DNA from: Planctomycetota bacterium
GTDB lineage: Bacteria; Planctomycetota; UBA1135; GCA-002686595
Direction: 5' to 3'
Assembly (NCBI GenBank): GCA_020853575.1
Contig: JADYYP010000018.1
Coordinates: forward strand, 112,404 to 176,403
Length of the DNA: 64,000 nt
This document shows, one piece after another, positions 8,201 through 17,828 of this stretch. The translations under genes and the position numbers were made by a program. Numbering within the stretch: position 1 is the first letter of the stretch; every line of letters begins with the position of its first letter. The notes under the pieces are model-generated. The model did not search any database. It saw only the letters and a program-made list of their open reading frames with translations, and had not been told where the DNA came from.

Positions 8201-9217
8201 GTGCAAACCTCATCCTCGAGCCCGCAATCAGATCTGGAACGCCGCGCCGCACTCGACTTGTTGAGGGCGGGTCGGCGCTTCGTGCTGTGCGGGCACATGC
8301 GTCCCGATGGCGACTGCATCGGAGCGCAGACCGCGCTGACGGCCGTGCTCGAGGCGCTGGGCAAGGAGGTCTGGATCATCAACCCCGATCCGATCCAGCC
8401 GCAGCTCGATTTCCTCGCCCAGGAGACCACCTTCCGCGTGTACGAAGGCGGCGCACTCCCCGTGCACGACGTGTCGGTGATGCTCGACTTCTGCGAGCTC
8501 GAGCGCACCGGCCCGCTTAAGGCGCCGTTGGTCGCGTCGTCCTCGAAAAAGCTGGTGATCGATCACCACCTGTTCCACGGCCAGCCGTGGTGGGACGCGG
8601 CCTACGTCGATGCGCGCGCCGCCGCGACGGGCTTGCTCGTGCACCGCATCGCGCGCGAGCTCGGGGTCGAACTCTCGACGCGCGCCGCGCAGGGCATCTA
8701 CACCTCGATCGTCACCGACACGGGTTGGTTCAAGTACTCGAACACGGACGCCGAGACGTTCCGGGTCGCGTCGGAGCTGGTCGCGCGCGGCGTCGAGCCC
8801 GCACGCATGTTCGGCTCGATCTACCAGCGCAATTCCCGCGAGCAGCCGCTCGGTGTCGCCCGGGCCCTGTCGCGCCTGCGCTACGCAGCCGATGGTCGCA
8901 TCGCGATGATCGATCTGCCGCAGGCGGGCGCCGGCGAGGTCGACTTGCCCGACGGCGACGACGTGCTCGATCTGTTGCGCGCGGTTGGCCGCGTCGAGGT
9001 CGTGCTGTTCTTGCGCGAGCTGAAGGACGGCAAGGTCAAGCTCTCGGCGCGCAGCAAGTCCGAGTTCGACGTCAACCGCCTGGCGCGCGGCTTTGGAGGT
9101 GGGGGCCACGCCAAGGCCTCGGGCGCGACGCTGGCCGGTCCCCTCGACGGAGTGCGAGAGCGCTTGCTGGCGGCGGCGGAGGCGCAACTCGGCGAGCTCG
9201 AAAGCGAGGCACGATGA
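8201..9217 (+). CDS. DHH-family phosphoesterase (NrnA-like oligoribonuclease / pAp phosphatase)
   Basis: A 338-residue protein from GTG 8201, the usual size for NrnA. It has the DHH metal motifs GHMRPDGDCIG (31-41), MLDFCE (about 94-99) and VIDHH (119-123), and the C-terminal DHHA1 motif GFGGGGHAKASGA (about 299-311) that binds substrate. Family members degrade short RNA and dinucleotides and/or dephosphorylate 3'-phosphoadenosine 5'-phosphate. The stop overlaps the start of the metallophosphoesterase gene by four bases (ATGA), so the two are translationally coupled. Confidence 0.9.
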   Translation: MQTSSSSPQSDLERRAALDLLRAGRRFVLCGHMRPDGDCIGAQTALTAVLEALGKEVWIINPDPIQPQLDFLAQETTFRVYEGGALPVHDVSVMLDFCELERTGPLKAPLVASSSKKLVIDHHLFHGQPWWDAAYVDARAAATGLLVHRIARELGVELSTRAAQGIYTSIVTDTGWFKYSNTDAETFRVASELVARGVEPARMFGSIYQRNSREQPLGVARALSRLRYAADGRIAMIDLPQAGAGEVDLPDGDDVLDLLRAVGRVEVVLFLRELKDGKVKLSARSKSEFDVNRLARGFGGGGHAKASGATLAGPLDGVRERLLAAAEAQLGELESEAR

Positions 9218-9975
9218 AAGTCGCGCTGATCTCCGACTTGCACTCCAATCGCGAGGCGCTCGATGCGGTCCTGGCCGACATCGACGCGCGTGCGATCGAC
9301 GCCATCTACTGCTTGGGCGACGTGGTCGGGTACGGGCCGGAACCCGAGTACTGCGTCGATCTCGTGCGCAGGCGTTGCAAGCTGACACTGCTCGGCAACC
9401 ACGACGAAGCGCTGTTTCGCGACGCGTCTGATTTCAATCCGCACGCGCGAGGCGCGATCGACTTCACGCGCGAACGCATGCAGCCCGCGTGGTATTCCGG
9501 TGGCGAGCGCAAGGCGCGCTGGCGCTACTTGAAGGAGTTGCCGCTGACCCACAGCGAGGGGCGTTTCCTGTTCGTGCACGGCTCGCCGCGCGATCCGGTG
9601 CGGGAATACGTGCTCTCGACCGATGGCTTCCTCAATCCGGACAAGTTGCGCGCGGTGTTCGACAGCTTCGAAGGCATTGCCGTCGCCGGCCACACGCACC
9701 ATCCCGGGCTGCACGACGAGAACTTGCGCTTCCATGGCCTCAACGGGGCCGAGGAACTGACGATGGAGCTTCCACCCCAGCGGAAGTTCTTCGTCAACGT
9801 CGGGTCGGTCGGCCAGCCGCGCGATTCCGACAACCGAGCGTGCTACGCGGTGCTCGAGGACGGCTCGGTGACGTGGGTGCGCGTCAGCTACAACTTCCAG
9901 CTGACCGCGGAGAAGATCATCCGCACGGGCGTGCTCTCCGAGGTGCTCGCGCGGCGGCTCGCGATGGGCAAGTGA
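9214..9975 (+). CDS. Metallophosphoesterase (YfcE/Icc-like calcineurin fold)
   Basis: A 253-residue protein with all calcineurin-type motifs: D8-L-H10 (ISDLHSN), GD at 35-36, GNHDE at 61-65, His122 (FVHGSP) and GHTHH at 159-163. It therefore binds two metals and hydrolyses phosphomono- or diesters; the substrate cannot be told from sequence. ATG 9214 overlaps the upstream DHH gene stop (ATGA), and both products act on phosphate esters, which suggests a shared nucleotide or RNA turnover role (inference). Confidence 0.88.
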   Translation: MKVALISDLHSNREALDAVLADIDARAIDAIYCLGDVVGYGPEPEYCVDLVRRRCKLTLLGNHDEALFRDASDFNPHARGAIDFTRERMQPAWYSGGERKARWRYLKELPLTHSEGRFLFVHGSPRDPVREYVLSTDGFLNPDKLRAVFDSFEGIAVAGHTHHPGLHDENLRFHGLNGAEELTMELPPQRKFFVNVGSVGQPRDSDNRACYAVLEDGSVTWVRVSYNFQLTAEKIIRTGVLSEVLARRLAMGK

Positions 9976-10143
9976 GCGCTCGCGGGCGGCGCGGTTCCGC
10001 GGACTTCGACGCCTGGATCGCAGCATCACGACCGAGGCCCGCGCGTCACTCGTCGGACCGAAACTCGGGTTGGGCGTTGGCGGCGACCGCGGCCCAGGAA
10101 TTTGCGCTGGCGATCGCGCATGCGCGCGCAGCGCGGCCAGAGC

Positions 10144-11049
10144 TCACTTGCCCCCTAGACCCAGCGTCGCGCGCATCACGTGGCGCAGCATCTGTGGGTT
10201 CTTGCGCAAGCGGCGCAAGCTGTAGGGCAACCACTGCGGACCGAAGGGCACGTACACGCGCACCGTGTGGCCCGCTTGATTCCAGCGCGCCCATACCGGT
10301 TCCATCACGCCGTAGAGCACCTGGAATTCGTAGTCGGCGCGCGCGAGCTTGCGCTGGCGCACGATCTCGAGGCAGCTCTGGCCCATGCGCTCGTCGTGCG
10401 TGGCGAGCGAAACGAACGCCCCGCGCTCGAAAAGCTGCTGAGTGCACCTGACGAAGGCCTCGCGGATCGCGTCCGCATCGACGTGCGCGATCTTCGCGGG
10501 CTCGAGGTAGATGCCCTTGACCATGCGAACCGAGAGCTTGCCCGGTGCGAGCTTGGCGATGTCGTCGGGCGTGCGGAACAGGCGCGCCTGCAACACCAGG
10601 CCGACGTTGTCGTGCTCCTTGCGCAGCTCTTCGAAGATCCGCAGCGTCGCGTCGGTGGTGGTGTTGTCCTCCATCTCGACGCGCAAGAACAGCCCGCGCT
10701 GCTTGCAGTAGCGCGCCAGTTCCGCGTAGTTGGACAGCGCCAGCTTCTCTGCCGTGCGCAGGCCGACGTGCGTCGGCTTGACCGAGACGTACGCGTCGAG
10801 CTTGGCCTTGACGACGGCCTCGGCTGCCTGCTGGTACTCGTGCACGACAGCGCGCGCTTGCGCCTCGCCATTCACGTCTTCACCGAGCACGTCGATGATG
10901 CCGGGATGGCCGCGACCGGCGAGCGCGCTCAGCGCGCGGATCGCGGAGTCGAGCGTTTCGCCGGCCACGTAGCGTTTGGCGACTTGCCACATCACCGGAC
11001 GGGGCACGTAGGGCAGGGTGCTCAGCACCGCGGAGTCGAGCATGGACAT
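10144..11049 (-). CDS. Proline dehydrogenase (FAD-dependent, monofunctional)
   Basis: A 301-residue protein, the normal size for a stand-alone bacterial PRODH. It oxidises L-proline to 1-pyrroline-5-carboxylate with FAD in a TIM barrel and feeds electrons to quinone. Visible hallmarks are VRMVKGIYLEP (the family R-x-V-K-G-A-Y segment, with Ile for Ala), LATHDERM and the C-terminal helix region with YSLRRLRKNP, where the conserved Arg pair binds proline carboxylate. Two ATGs lie at 11049 and 11043 and either could be used. No P5C dehydrogenase was seen next to it; the PaaZ-type aldehyde dehydrogenase at 42.8 kb is a different family. The 224-bp divergent gap to cutA should hold both promoters. 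Confidence 0.88.
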   Translation of the reverse strand: MSMLDSAVLSTLPYVPRPVMWQVAKRYVAGETLDSAIRALSALAGRGHPGIIDVLGEDVNGEAQARAVVHEYQQAAEAVVKAKLDAYVSVKPTHVGLRTAEKLALSNYAELARYCKQRGLFLRVEMEDNTTTDATLRIFEELRKEHDNVGLVLQARLFRTPDDIAKLAPGKLSVRMVKGIYLEPAKIAHVDADAIREAFVRCTQQLFERGAFVSLATHDERMGQSCLEIVRQRKLARADYEFQVLYGVMEPVWARWNQAGHTVRVYVPFGPQWLPYSLRRLRKNPQMLRHVMRATLGLGGK

Positions 11050-11273
11050 AGGTCGAAAATTGTAGGGGCGGCGCAGCGCGCTTGCCCAGCGTTCTCGGAG
11101 CGCCGCGAGCACTCCTCGCCGGCACTCCAGCGACGAATGCGCCGCCTGCCGTGTGTGCGCGGTCGGGCTTCGAACTTGGACCGATGGTCGTGTGTCGTCG
11201 CGCGTCGGTCGGCACTGTGGCGCGTCCGGGACGAGTTCGCGGCGGCTCGAGTGGGGGACGCTACGATGCGGCG

Positions 11274-11612
11274 ATGTCGAAGGACGAGCCGCAGGCGCGC
11301 TGGGTGATCTCCACGGTGGCGGATGTCGCGCAGGCCCGCAAGCTCGCGCACGCCTTGCTCGAGCGGCGTCTGGTGGCCTGTGTGAACATCGCGCCCGGAG
11401 CCACCAGCCTCTACCGCTGGCAAGGTCGCGTCGAGGAGGCCAGCGAGGTGCTGCTGTTCGCCAAGACGGTCGCGTCGCGCGTGGACGAATTGGAACGTGC
11501 CTGGCGTGAGTTGCACGCCTACGAAGTGCCGGAGTTCCTCGTGCTGGAGCCGGCGCACGTCGAGGCCCGCTACTTGCGCTGGTTGCGCGACGAAACGGCG
11601 CCGGTTCCATGA
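11274..11612 (+). CDS. cutA: CutA1 divalent-ion tolerance protein
   Basis: A 112-residue protein with the compact CutA pattern: ISTVADVAQARKLAHALLE, then LVACVNIAPG, SLYRWQGRVE, EVLLFAKT and the C-terminal EVPEFLVLE...YLRWL. CutA forms a PII-like trimer and has been linked to copper and other divalent-metal tolerance. ATG 11274 gives the family-typical length; the frame is open further upstream but without homologous sequence. Its stop overlaps the start of the anion transporter by four bases. Confidence 0.92.
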   Translation: MSKDEPQARWVISTVADVAQARKLAHALLERRLVACVNIAPGATSLYRWQGRVEEASEVLLFAKTVASRVDELERAWRELHAYEVPEFLVLEPAHVEARYLRWLRDETAPVP

Positions 11613-13210
11613 GCGAGCGCGACGCGATCGACGCCGCGCTGGACGCTGCTCGCGAGCACGGCACCGATCCGCGCGTGCAGCGCGCCGGCCGCTGGACTGC
11701 GGTGGCGTTGTTCGCCGTCCTGCTCTTCGCGCCAGGAATTCCGCTCGAGCCCCTGCAACGCCGTGCCGCAGCGGTGACGGCGCTCGTCGCCGTGCTGTGG
11801 CTGTCTCAGGGCATTCCCCTCGGAGCCGCGTCGCTGCTCCCGGTCGCGCTCCTGCCGCTGTTGGGCGTGGTGCCGGCCAGGGAGGCCGCCATGGTGTACA
11901 TGGACGACATCGTGCTCCTGTTCTTCGGCGCGTTCATCGTCGCCGCGGGTCTCGAGCGCTGGGGGGTCCACCGCCGCATGGCGTTGGCGGTCGTCGACTG
12001 GGTCGGCACGCGCCCGCGCTCCCTGGTCCTGGGCTTCACGGCCGCGACCGCCTTCGTCTCGCTGTGGATCAACAACACCGCGGCGACGTTGATGATGTAC
12101 CCGATCGGTCTGGCGGTGATCACCACCGTCGCCGGTGGCGAGCGCGCGCGCTCGAGCCCGTTCGGGATCGCGCTCTTGCTCGGGATCGCCTATGGCGCTT
12201 CGATCGGCGGTGTGGCGACGCCGGTAGGCACGGCGCCCAACCAAATCCTGCTGGGCCTGATCCACAGCACGTTTCCCGACGCGCCTCCGATCTCGTTCGG
12301 TCAGTGGTTCCTGGGGTGGATTCCGTTCACCGTGCTGTACGTGCTCGGGGTCTGGCTGGTCCTGACGCGCTTCTCGCTGCGCGTCGACAACGAGTCGCTC
12401 GCGGCGCGCGAGACGATCCTCGCCGAGCGCGCGCGCCTGGGGCGCATGACGCGTGGCGAAGTGATGATGAGCTGCGTCTTCGCCATGACCGCGCTGTTGT
12501 GGGTCACGCGCGAGGACTTGCGGCTCGGGGCACATGTGCTTCCAGGCTGGGGTGGCGCAGTGGCGCACTGGCAGGCGCTCGGGATGAGCGGAACCGAGCC
12601 GCTCAAGTTCGCGCGTCACGTCAGCGACGCCACGGTGGCACTGGCCGTCGGTTGCCTGTGCTTCTTCCTGCCCGTCGAGCGCAAGTCGAACACCTTCCTG
12701 CTCGACTGGGCCACCGTCCAGCGGCTGCCCTGGGACGTGCTGCTGTTGTTCGGAGGAGGCTTTTGCATCGCCAAGGGCTTCCAATCGAGCGGCCTCGATG
12801 CGGCTCTCGGTCGCGCGCTGGCTCCAGTGATCGAGGGCCTGCCGATGTGGGCCTTGGTCGCGGTGATCGCCGCGTTCATGACGTTCCTCTCGGAGCTGAC
12901 CTCGAACACCGTGATCACCAACCTGATGTTGCCGATCCTGGCGCAGACCGCGGTACAAGGCGGTGTCAATCCGCTGGCGTTGATGGTGCCGGCGACCATC
13001 GCCGCCTCGAGCGGGTTCATGTTGCCCGTGGCCACGCCGCCGAATGCGATCGCGTTCTCGAGTCGCCTGATCCCGATGCGCACCATGGCGCGAGTCGGAT
13101 GGTGGGTCGACGTGCTCGGCGTGGTTCTGCTGGCCCTGGTGTTCGAGCTGTACACGCGCCACGTGCTCGACATCGAGCTGGCCCTGCCCGCGTGGGTCGG
13201 TCCGCACTGA
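11609..13210 (+). CDS. DASS/SLC13-family sodium:anion (dicarboxylate or sulfate) symporter
   Basis: A 533-residue membrane protein with about 11-12 hydrophobic helices. It carries both signature loop motifs of the divalent anion:sodium symporter family: LWINNTAAT (about 150) and ELTSNTVITN (about 427), followed by the Pro-Asn turns VGTAPNQI and ATPPNAIAF that bind sodium and substrate. It imports C4-dicarboxylates, citrate, sulfate or similar; substrate choice cannot be read off. ATG 11609 overlaps the cutA stop (ATGA), so the two genes are cotranscribed. Confidence 0.9.
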   Translation: MSERDAIDAALDAAREHGTDPRVQRAGRWTAVALFAVLLFAPGIPLEPLQRRAAAVTALVAVLWLSQGIPLGAASLLPVALLPLLGVVPAREAAMVYMDDIVLLFFGAFIVAAGLERWGVHRRMALAVVDWVGTRPRSLVLGFTAATAFVSLWINNTAATLMMYPIGLAVITTVAGGERARSSPFGIALLLGIAYGASIGGVATPVGTAPNQILLGLIHSTFPDAPPISFGQWFLGWIPFTVLYVLGVWLVLTRFSLRVDNESLAARETILAERARLGRMTRGEVMMSCVFAMTALLWVTREDLRLGAHVLPGWGGAVAHWQALGMSGTEPLKFARHVSDATVALAVGCLCFFLPVERKSNTFLLDWATVQRLPWDVLLLFGGGFCIAKGFQSSGLDAALGRALAPVIEGLPMWALVAVIAAFMTFLSELTSNTVITNLMLPILAQTAVQGGVNPLALMVPATIAASSGFMLPVATPPNAIAFSSRLIPMRTMARVGWWVDVLGVVLLALVFELYTRHVLDIELALPAWVGPH

Positions 13211-13217
13211 GCGCGCT

Positions 13218-13245
13218 CGCCTTCGACGCTGGCCAGGCGAAGGCG
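13218..13245 (+). terminator. Possible terminator hairpin after the DASS transporter
   Basis: An 8-bp perfect stem (cgccttcg 13218-13225 with cgaaggcg 13238-13245) encloses a 12-nt loop that contains the palindrome ctggccag. It starts 8 bases after the transporter stop. It lacks a T-run, so function as a terminator is tentative. Confidence 0.35.
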
Positions 13246-13322
13246 CGTCCACGGGACGAGCCGCATCCGGCGCTCAAGACTCCGCGAGCGCGCGTCGATG
13301 CTCGACCGGGACCGTCCGCTCG

Positions 13323-14084
13323 ATGCCGCCTCCGCTCTCACGCCGGTCGATCGCGTTGGTGATCGTGCTCTTGGTTGCTTTCGCGCACGCCGCGACCGAG
13401 GTCCAGCCGTCGAGCATCGTGCGCGAGGAGTTCTTCGTGTTGGAACTCCCGACGAGCGCTCCAGGCTCCGAGAGCGGAGCGCTCGCCGTCGGAGTCGCCG
13501 CGCTGCGCTTGCGCACGGAGTCCGAGGTGCGCCAGGCCGAGCTCGATGCGCGCTTCGACGCCGACGGCACGCGCGTCGTGCATGTCGAGCACTGGACCAT
13601 GGACCGGCCCAAGCTCGTGTGGCGCGAATGGCGTCCGGGCTCGGGGCGCACGCTCCTGGCCGAGATCACGCCCGACTCGGGAGCTCTGGAGTCGATCGAA
13701 TGGGGCCGCGCGCGGCGCGTGCGACGCGAAGTGCTCGCGCAGGACGGCGCGTTGTTCCCGCTGTATTTCCTCGAGCTCGCGCGCCGCGACGAGCTCGGGC
13801 GCGGCAGCTACCCGCGTTTCGATCCGCTCGCCGGCACCGTCGAGCGCGTGTGCGTCGCGACCGAGTTCCGCGCCGCGTCGAGCGAGGGCGCGCTCGAGCG
13901 CCAGGTGCGCCTGACCGCCGACGACGGAGTCGGTCTGGGCGAGTTCGTGTTCTGCGGCGACGAACTCGCGCGCTGGAGTTGGCAGGCCTCGGGCCTGGTG
14001 GCGCGACGCATTGGCCGGGACGAGTTCGAACGTCGCAGCGCGACGCGTGCGCCGCTCGAGTTGGGCGTGCTCGAGTCCCGTTGA
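13323..14084 (+). CDS. Secreted protein of unknown function
   Basis: A 253-residue protein from ATG 13323. An N-terminal hydrophobic segment (SIALVIVLLVAFAHA, about 9-23) followed by an Ala-x-Ala-like site indicates a Sec signal peptide. The mature part is rich in beta-type alternating sequence and charged residues (for example RVVHVEHWTMDRPKLVWREW) and has a single Cys near 217. I recognise no domain or catalytic motif. It stands alone between the transporter gene and the efflux operon, 171 bases before tolC. The coding call rests on the signal peptide and uninterrupted frame. Confidence 0.6.
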   Translation: MPPPLSRRSIALVIVLLVAFAHAATEVQPSSIVREEFFVLELPTSAPGSESGALAVGVAALRLRTESEVRQAELDARFDADGTRVVHVEHWTMDRPKLVWREWRPGSGRTLLAEITPDSGALESIEWGRARRVRREVLAQDGALFPLYFLELARRDELGRGSYPRFDPLAGTVERVCVATEFRAASSEGALERQVRLTADDGVGLGEFVFCGDELARWSWQASGLVARRIGRDEFERRSATRAPLELGVLESR

Positions 14085-14255
14085 CCCGCGTCCGCGCCAG
14101 GCTTCGACCGCAGCGCTACCCGCGGTCTGAAAAGGTCCGGTCAAGCCGCCCGACTTGGTCTTGGACAGTTCGCTCCAGGGGCCGCAACATGGGAACCCAA
14201 GCGCACCACCGGGGTTGCATCGCCCCGTTCTGGCCCTGGCCGCTGACCGTCCCCC

Positions 14256-15887
14256 ATGAGGAATCCCCGCTCTTCTACCGGGCTCGCCCGGAGTGTCGAA
14301 TCCGCGTTGGCGGCGCTGTGCATCGTGCTGGGTGGCTGTCGCAGTCCAGTGGCGGACGTGGCTGGTGCCGATCGCGAGGCGTACGAGATCCTGAACGCGC
14401 GGCGCGCTGACCTCGGCGCGACGACACACTTCAGCATCGACCCGCCGCCCAACGCGCTTCGTGTGCGGTTGGAGCAAGGCGAGGTCCTGGCGCCGATCGA
14501 TTTGGTCTCCTCGCTCACCATCGCCTCGGAGAACAGCCGCGACTATCGCCGGCGCATGGAGGATCTGTACCTCGCCGCGCTCGACTTGACCTTGGAGCGT
14601 TTCCGGTTCGCCGTCCAGCGCGACGGCACGTTCAGCACGCTGTTCAAAGGCAACGCCGACGGCCTGACCGAGGCCTCGTCGGGTTTCGGCGCGGGACTCG
14701 CACGCGTGCTGGGCACCGGAGCCTCGATCGTCGGCGACTTCGGACTGTCGTTGGCGCGTTCGCTGACCGGCAGCTCGAGCGACGGCATCACCTCGGATCT
14801 CTCGCTCTCGATCACGCAGCCGCTGTTGCGCGGATTCGGCGAGCGCATCGTGCTCGAGCCGTTGACCCAATCGGAGCGCAACGTCGTGTACGAGGTGCGC
14901 GACTTCGAGCGCTTCCGGCGCACCTTCGCGGTCGACGTGGCCTCGCGCTACTTCGACATCCTGCAGCAGGCCGACACGGTGGCGAACGAGCGCGTCAACA
15001 TGGAGAACCTGGTCGTGCTGCGCCAACGCAACGAGGAGTTGGCGCTCGCCGGTCGGCTCTCGGACATCCAGGTCGACCAAGCCTTGCAGGACGAGCTGCG
15101 CTCGCGCAACCGCCTGATCCAAGCCGAGGAGCGACTCGACGCGTTGTTCGACGACTTCAAGTTCTTCCTGGGGCTGCCGATCGACGCCAAGATCCAACTC
15201 GATCCCGACGAGCTCACCGGGCTCGAGGTCGACGAGACGCTCGACATCGACGAGGCGCTCGCGATCGACCATGCGCTGCGCTACCGGCTGGATCTGCAGA
15301 CCTCGTTCGATCAGTCGGACGACTCCGCGCGGCGCGTCGAGGTGGCGCGCGACAATCTCCTGGCCAACGTCGACATCACCAGCCGCGCGTCGGCCACCTC
15401 CGACGTCAACGATCCGCTGAAGTACTCGAAGGACAACCTGAGCTGGAATCTGGGGCTGGACATCGACCTGCCATTCGACCGCGTCGCCGAGCGCAACGCC
15501 TATCGCGAGTCGTTGATCACGCTCGAGCGCTCACGGCGCACGGCCACGCAGCTCGCCGACCAGATCCGCAGCGATCTGCGCGACAGCCTGCGCCAGGCCA
15601 AGAACCGGCTCGAGACCTTCCGCATCCAGCAGGGCGCGGTCCAGCTCGCCGAGCGGCGCGTCGAGAGCACCACGCTCAACCTGCAGGCCGGCCGCGCGGA
15701 CACGCGCGACATCCTGGAAGCGCAGGAAGCGCTGCTCGAGGCGCGCAATGCGCTGACGGCCGCGCGCATCGACTATCACATTTCGCAACTCGCTTTGTGG
15801 CGCGACATGGAGCTCCTGCGCGTCGACGAGAGCGGCATCCGCATGGAACGCGAGGCGCTGCACGCGCCGACGAGGACTGAACCATGA
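14256..15887 (+). CDS. TolC-family outer membrane efflux lipoprotein
   Basis: A 543-residue protein. The signal peptide ends in a lipobox (Val-Leu-Gly-Gly-Cys28), which would acylate the protein as in OprM-type channels. Two long heptad-rich halves follow, typical of TolC duplicated helical hairpins: about 205-300 (FERFRRTFAVDVASRYFDIL...VVLRQRNEELA) and 400-525 (LADQIRSDLRDSLRQAKNRLETFRI... broken here). The segment ILEAQEALLEARNALTAARI near the end is characteristic. It forms the outer-membrane channel of the tripartite exporter with the next three genes; its stop overlaps the adaptor start (ATGA). Confidence 0.88.
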   Translation: MRNPRSSTGLARSVESALAALCIVLGGCRSPVADVAGADREAYEILNARRADLGATTHFSIDPPPNALRVRLEQGEVLAPIDLVSSLTIASENSRDYRRRMEDLYLAALDLTLERFRFAVQRDGTFSTLFKGNADGLTEASSGFGAGLARVLGTGASIVGDFGLSLARSLTGSSSDGITSDLSLSITQPLLRGFGERIVLEPLTQSERNVVYEVRDFERFRRTFAVDVASRYFDILQQADTVANERVNMENLVVLRQRNEELALAGRLSDIQVDQALQDELRSRNRLIQAEERLDALFDDFKFFLGLPIDAKIQLDPDELTGLEVDETLDIDEALAIDHALRYRLDLQTSFDQSDDSARRVEVARDNLLANVDITSRASATSDVNDPLKYSKDNLSWNLGLDIDLPFDRVAERNAYRESLITLERSRRTATQLADQIRSDLRDSLRQAKNRLETFRIQQGAVQLAERRVESTTLNLQAGRADTRDILEAQEALLEARNALTAARIDYHISQLALWRDMELLRVDESGIRMEREALHAPTRTEP

Positions 15888-17827
15888 AATCGAGACACTC
15901 CGGGAAGTCGACGCAGTCCGGGTCGAAGGCCCTGCCGCTTGGGATCGCCATCGCCGTACTGGGTGTCGGAGGGTGGTACGTCACGCAGAAGACCGACCTG
16001 TTGCGCGCGGAGAAGGCGGTCTCGATCGAGGGCGCCATGGTGCAGCGCGGCCCGCTGCGCATCAGCGTGGTCGAGCGCGGCAACCTCAAGGCCGCCGATG
16101 CCGTGAGCCTCAAGAGCGAGATCGAAGGCAACGCCTCGATCCTGTTCCTCGTCCCGGAGGGCACCACCGTCAACGAGGGAGACTTGGTGTGCGAGCTCGA
16201 CGTCACCGCGCTGATCGACAAGCGCTTCCAGCAGGAGATCTCGGTGCGCAACGCCGAGGCGGGCTACGTCAAGGCCAAGCAGAACTACGAGATCCAGAAG
16301 TCGCAGAACGAGAGCGACATCAAGAAGGCCGAGCAGAAGCTGGTCTTCGCCGAATCGGACCTGCGGAAGTTCGTCGACAGCGAGGGCGAGAAGAAGGCCA
16401 AGATCGAGCAGGCCCAAGAGAAGATCAAGTTGGCCGAGGAGGAGTTCTCGCGGGCCAACGACAAGCTCGGGTGGTCGGTGAAGCTCTCCGAGAAGGGCTT
16501 CCTGACGAACACCGAGCTCGAGGCCGACCGCCTGTCGCTCTCGCGCGCGAACATCCAGCTCGAGCAGGCCAAGCGCGATCGCGACCTACTGATCCGCTTC
16601 CAGTTGCCGCGCGACGAATCCGAGCTCTCCGCGGGTCTCGACGAGGCCAAGCGCGAGCTCGAGCGCGTCAAGCTGCAGGCATCGGCGCGCCTGGTCGACT
16701 TCGAGGCCGACATGCGCACCAAGGAAGCGCAGCTCAACCTCGAGAAGGAGAAGCTCGACAAGCACGAGCGCCAAATCGCCAAGGCCAAGATCCGCGCGCC
16801 GCGCGGCGGCATGGTGGTGTACGCGGTCGAAGAGGGTGGGCGCTACGGCAACTCGCAGCCGATCAAGGAAGGCACGAGTGTCCGCGAGCGCCAAGAGATC
16901 ATCACCATCCCCAACGCCGGGGGCATGATCGCGCAGGCGAGCCTGCACGAGTCGGTGCTCAAGCAAGTGCAGATCGGCCAGCCTTGCCTGATCAAAGTCG
17001 ACGCGCTCGGCGGCCGTGAGTTCCACGGCCGCGTGAAGTTCATCGCCGTGCTCGCGGATCAAAACTCGTGGTTCGCCAACCCCAACACGCGCCTGTACCG
17101 CACCGAGGTGCTGATCGAGGACGGCACGATCGACATGCGGCCCAGCATGTCGTGCCAGCTCGAGATCTTGGTCGAGAACATCGCCGACACGCTCTACGTG
17201 CCCGTGCAGGCCGTCTTCCGCACCGGCGGCGACAACGTGGCCTTCGTGGTCAAGGGCGGAATCCACGAGGAGCGCAAGGTCGTGACCGGCCGCTTCAACG
17301 AACGTTGGGTGCAGATCCTCGAGGGGCTGAGCGAAGGCGAGAACGTCTTGCTCGCGGCGCCCGCGGGATTCTCGCCGGCGCAGGCACCGCAGTCGGCGAT
17401 TCCCGACGGAGCGCTCGGTGCGAGCCCCGGCGCCAACGGTGCGCCCGCCAGTGCGGCCAGCGGCGAATCCAAGGGCGGCGCAGGCTCCGCACCTGGCGCG
17501 GGTCCCCTCGGGGCTGCGGGCGACTCGCCAATGGAGGGGCGCGGCCGCAACGGTCGCAACGGCGCGGGCGCAGCGGACGGGGCCGCCGCTCCGCGCGGCG
17601 AAGCCGCCAGCGCCAACGACGCGGCACCCAGCGGCGACGGAGAGCGTGGCAATCGTCCTGCGGGTGGGGGCATGTCCGAGGAGATGCGCAAGCGCTTCGA
17701 GGCCATGACGCCCGAGGAACGCGAGAAACTGCGCGAGCAGTTCCGCAACCGCGGCGGCCGGGGTTCGGGTGGCGCGCCCGGTGGCGGCGACGGCACCAAG
17801 GGCGAGGAGTCCAAGTCGGGCGGCTGA
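15884..17827 (+). CDS. HlyD/MacA-type periplasmic adaptor with a long low-complexity tail
   Basis: A 647-residue protein, much longer than MacA (about 370). It has one N-terminal membrane helix (about 19-35), a barrel-sandwich segment (about 50-100), a long coiled coil rich in Lys/Glu/Gln (about 105-295), the returning lipoyl half (KIRAPRGGMVVYAVEEGG, about 300-315) and beta-barrel and membrane-proximal domains to about 495. The last 150 residues are Ala/Gly/Ser/Pro-rich and end with MSEEMRKRFEAMTPEEREK plus an Arg/Gly tail. It links the MacB-like ABC pump to the TolC-like channel. The tail is not needed for the known fold and its role is unknown. Confidence 0.88.
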   Translation: MKSRHSGKSTQSGSKALPLGIAIAVLGVGGWYVTQKTDLLRAEKAVSIEGAMVQRGPLRISVVERGNLKAADAVSLKSEIEGNASILFLVPEGTTVNEGDLVCELDVTALIDKRFQQEISVRNAEAGYVKAKQNYEIQKSQNESDIKKAEQKLVFAESDLRKFVDSEGEKKAKIEQAQEKIKLAEEEFSRANDKLGWSVKLSEKGFLTNTELEADRLSLSRANIQLEQAKRDRDLLIRFQLPRDESELSAGLDEAKRELERVKLQASARLVDFEADMRTKEAQLNLEKEKLDKHERQIAKAKIRAPRGGMVVYAVEEGGRYGNSQPIKEGTSVRERQEIITIPNAGGMIAQASLHESVLKQVQIGQPCLIKVDALGGREFHGRVKFIAVLADQNSWFANPNTRLYRTEVLIEDGTIDMRPSMSCQLEILVENIADTLYVPVQAVFRTGGDNVAFVVKGGIHEERKVVTGRFNERWVQILEGLSEGENVLLAAPAGFSPAQAPQSAIPDGALGASPGANGAPASAASGESKGGAGSAPGAGPLGAAGDSPMEGRGRNGRNGAGAADGAAAPRGEAASANDAAPSGDGERGNRPAGGGMSEEMRKRFEAMTPEEREKLREQFRNRGGRGSGGAPGGGDGTKGEESKSGG

Positions 17828-17828
17828 C

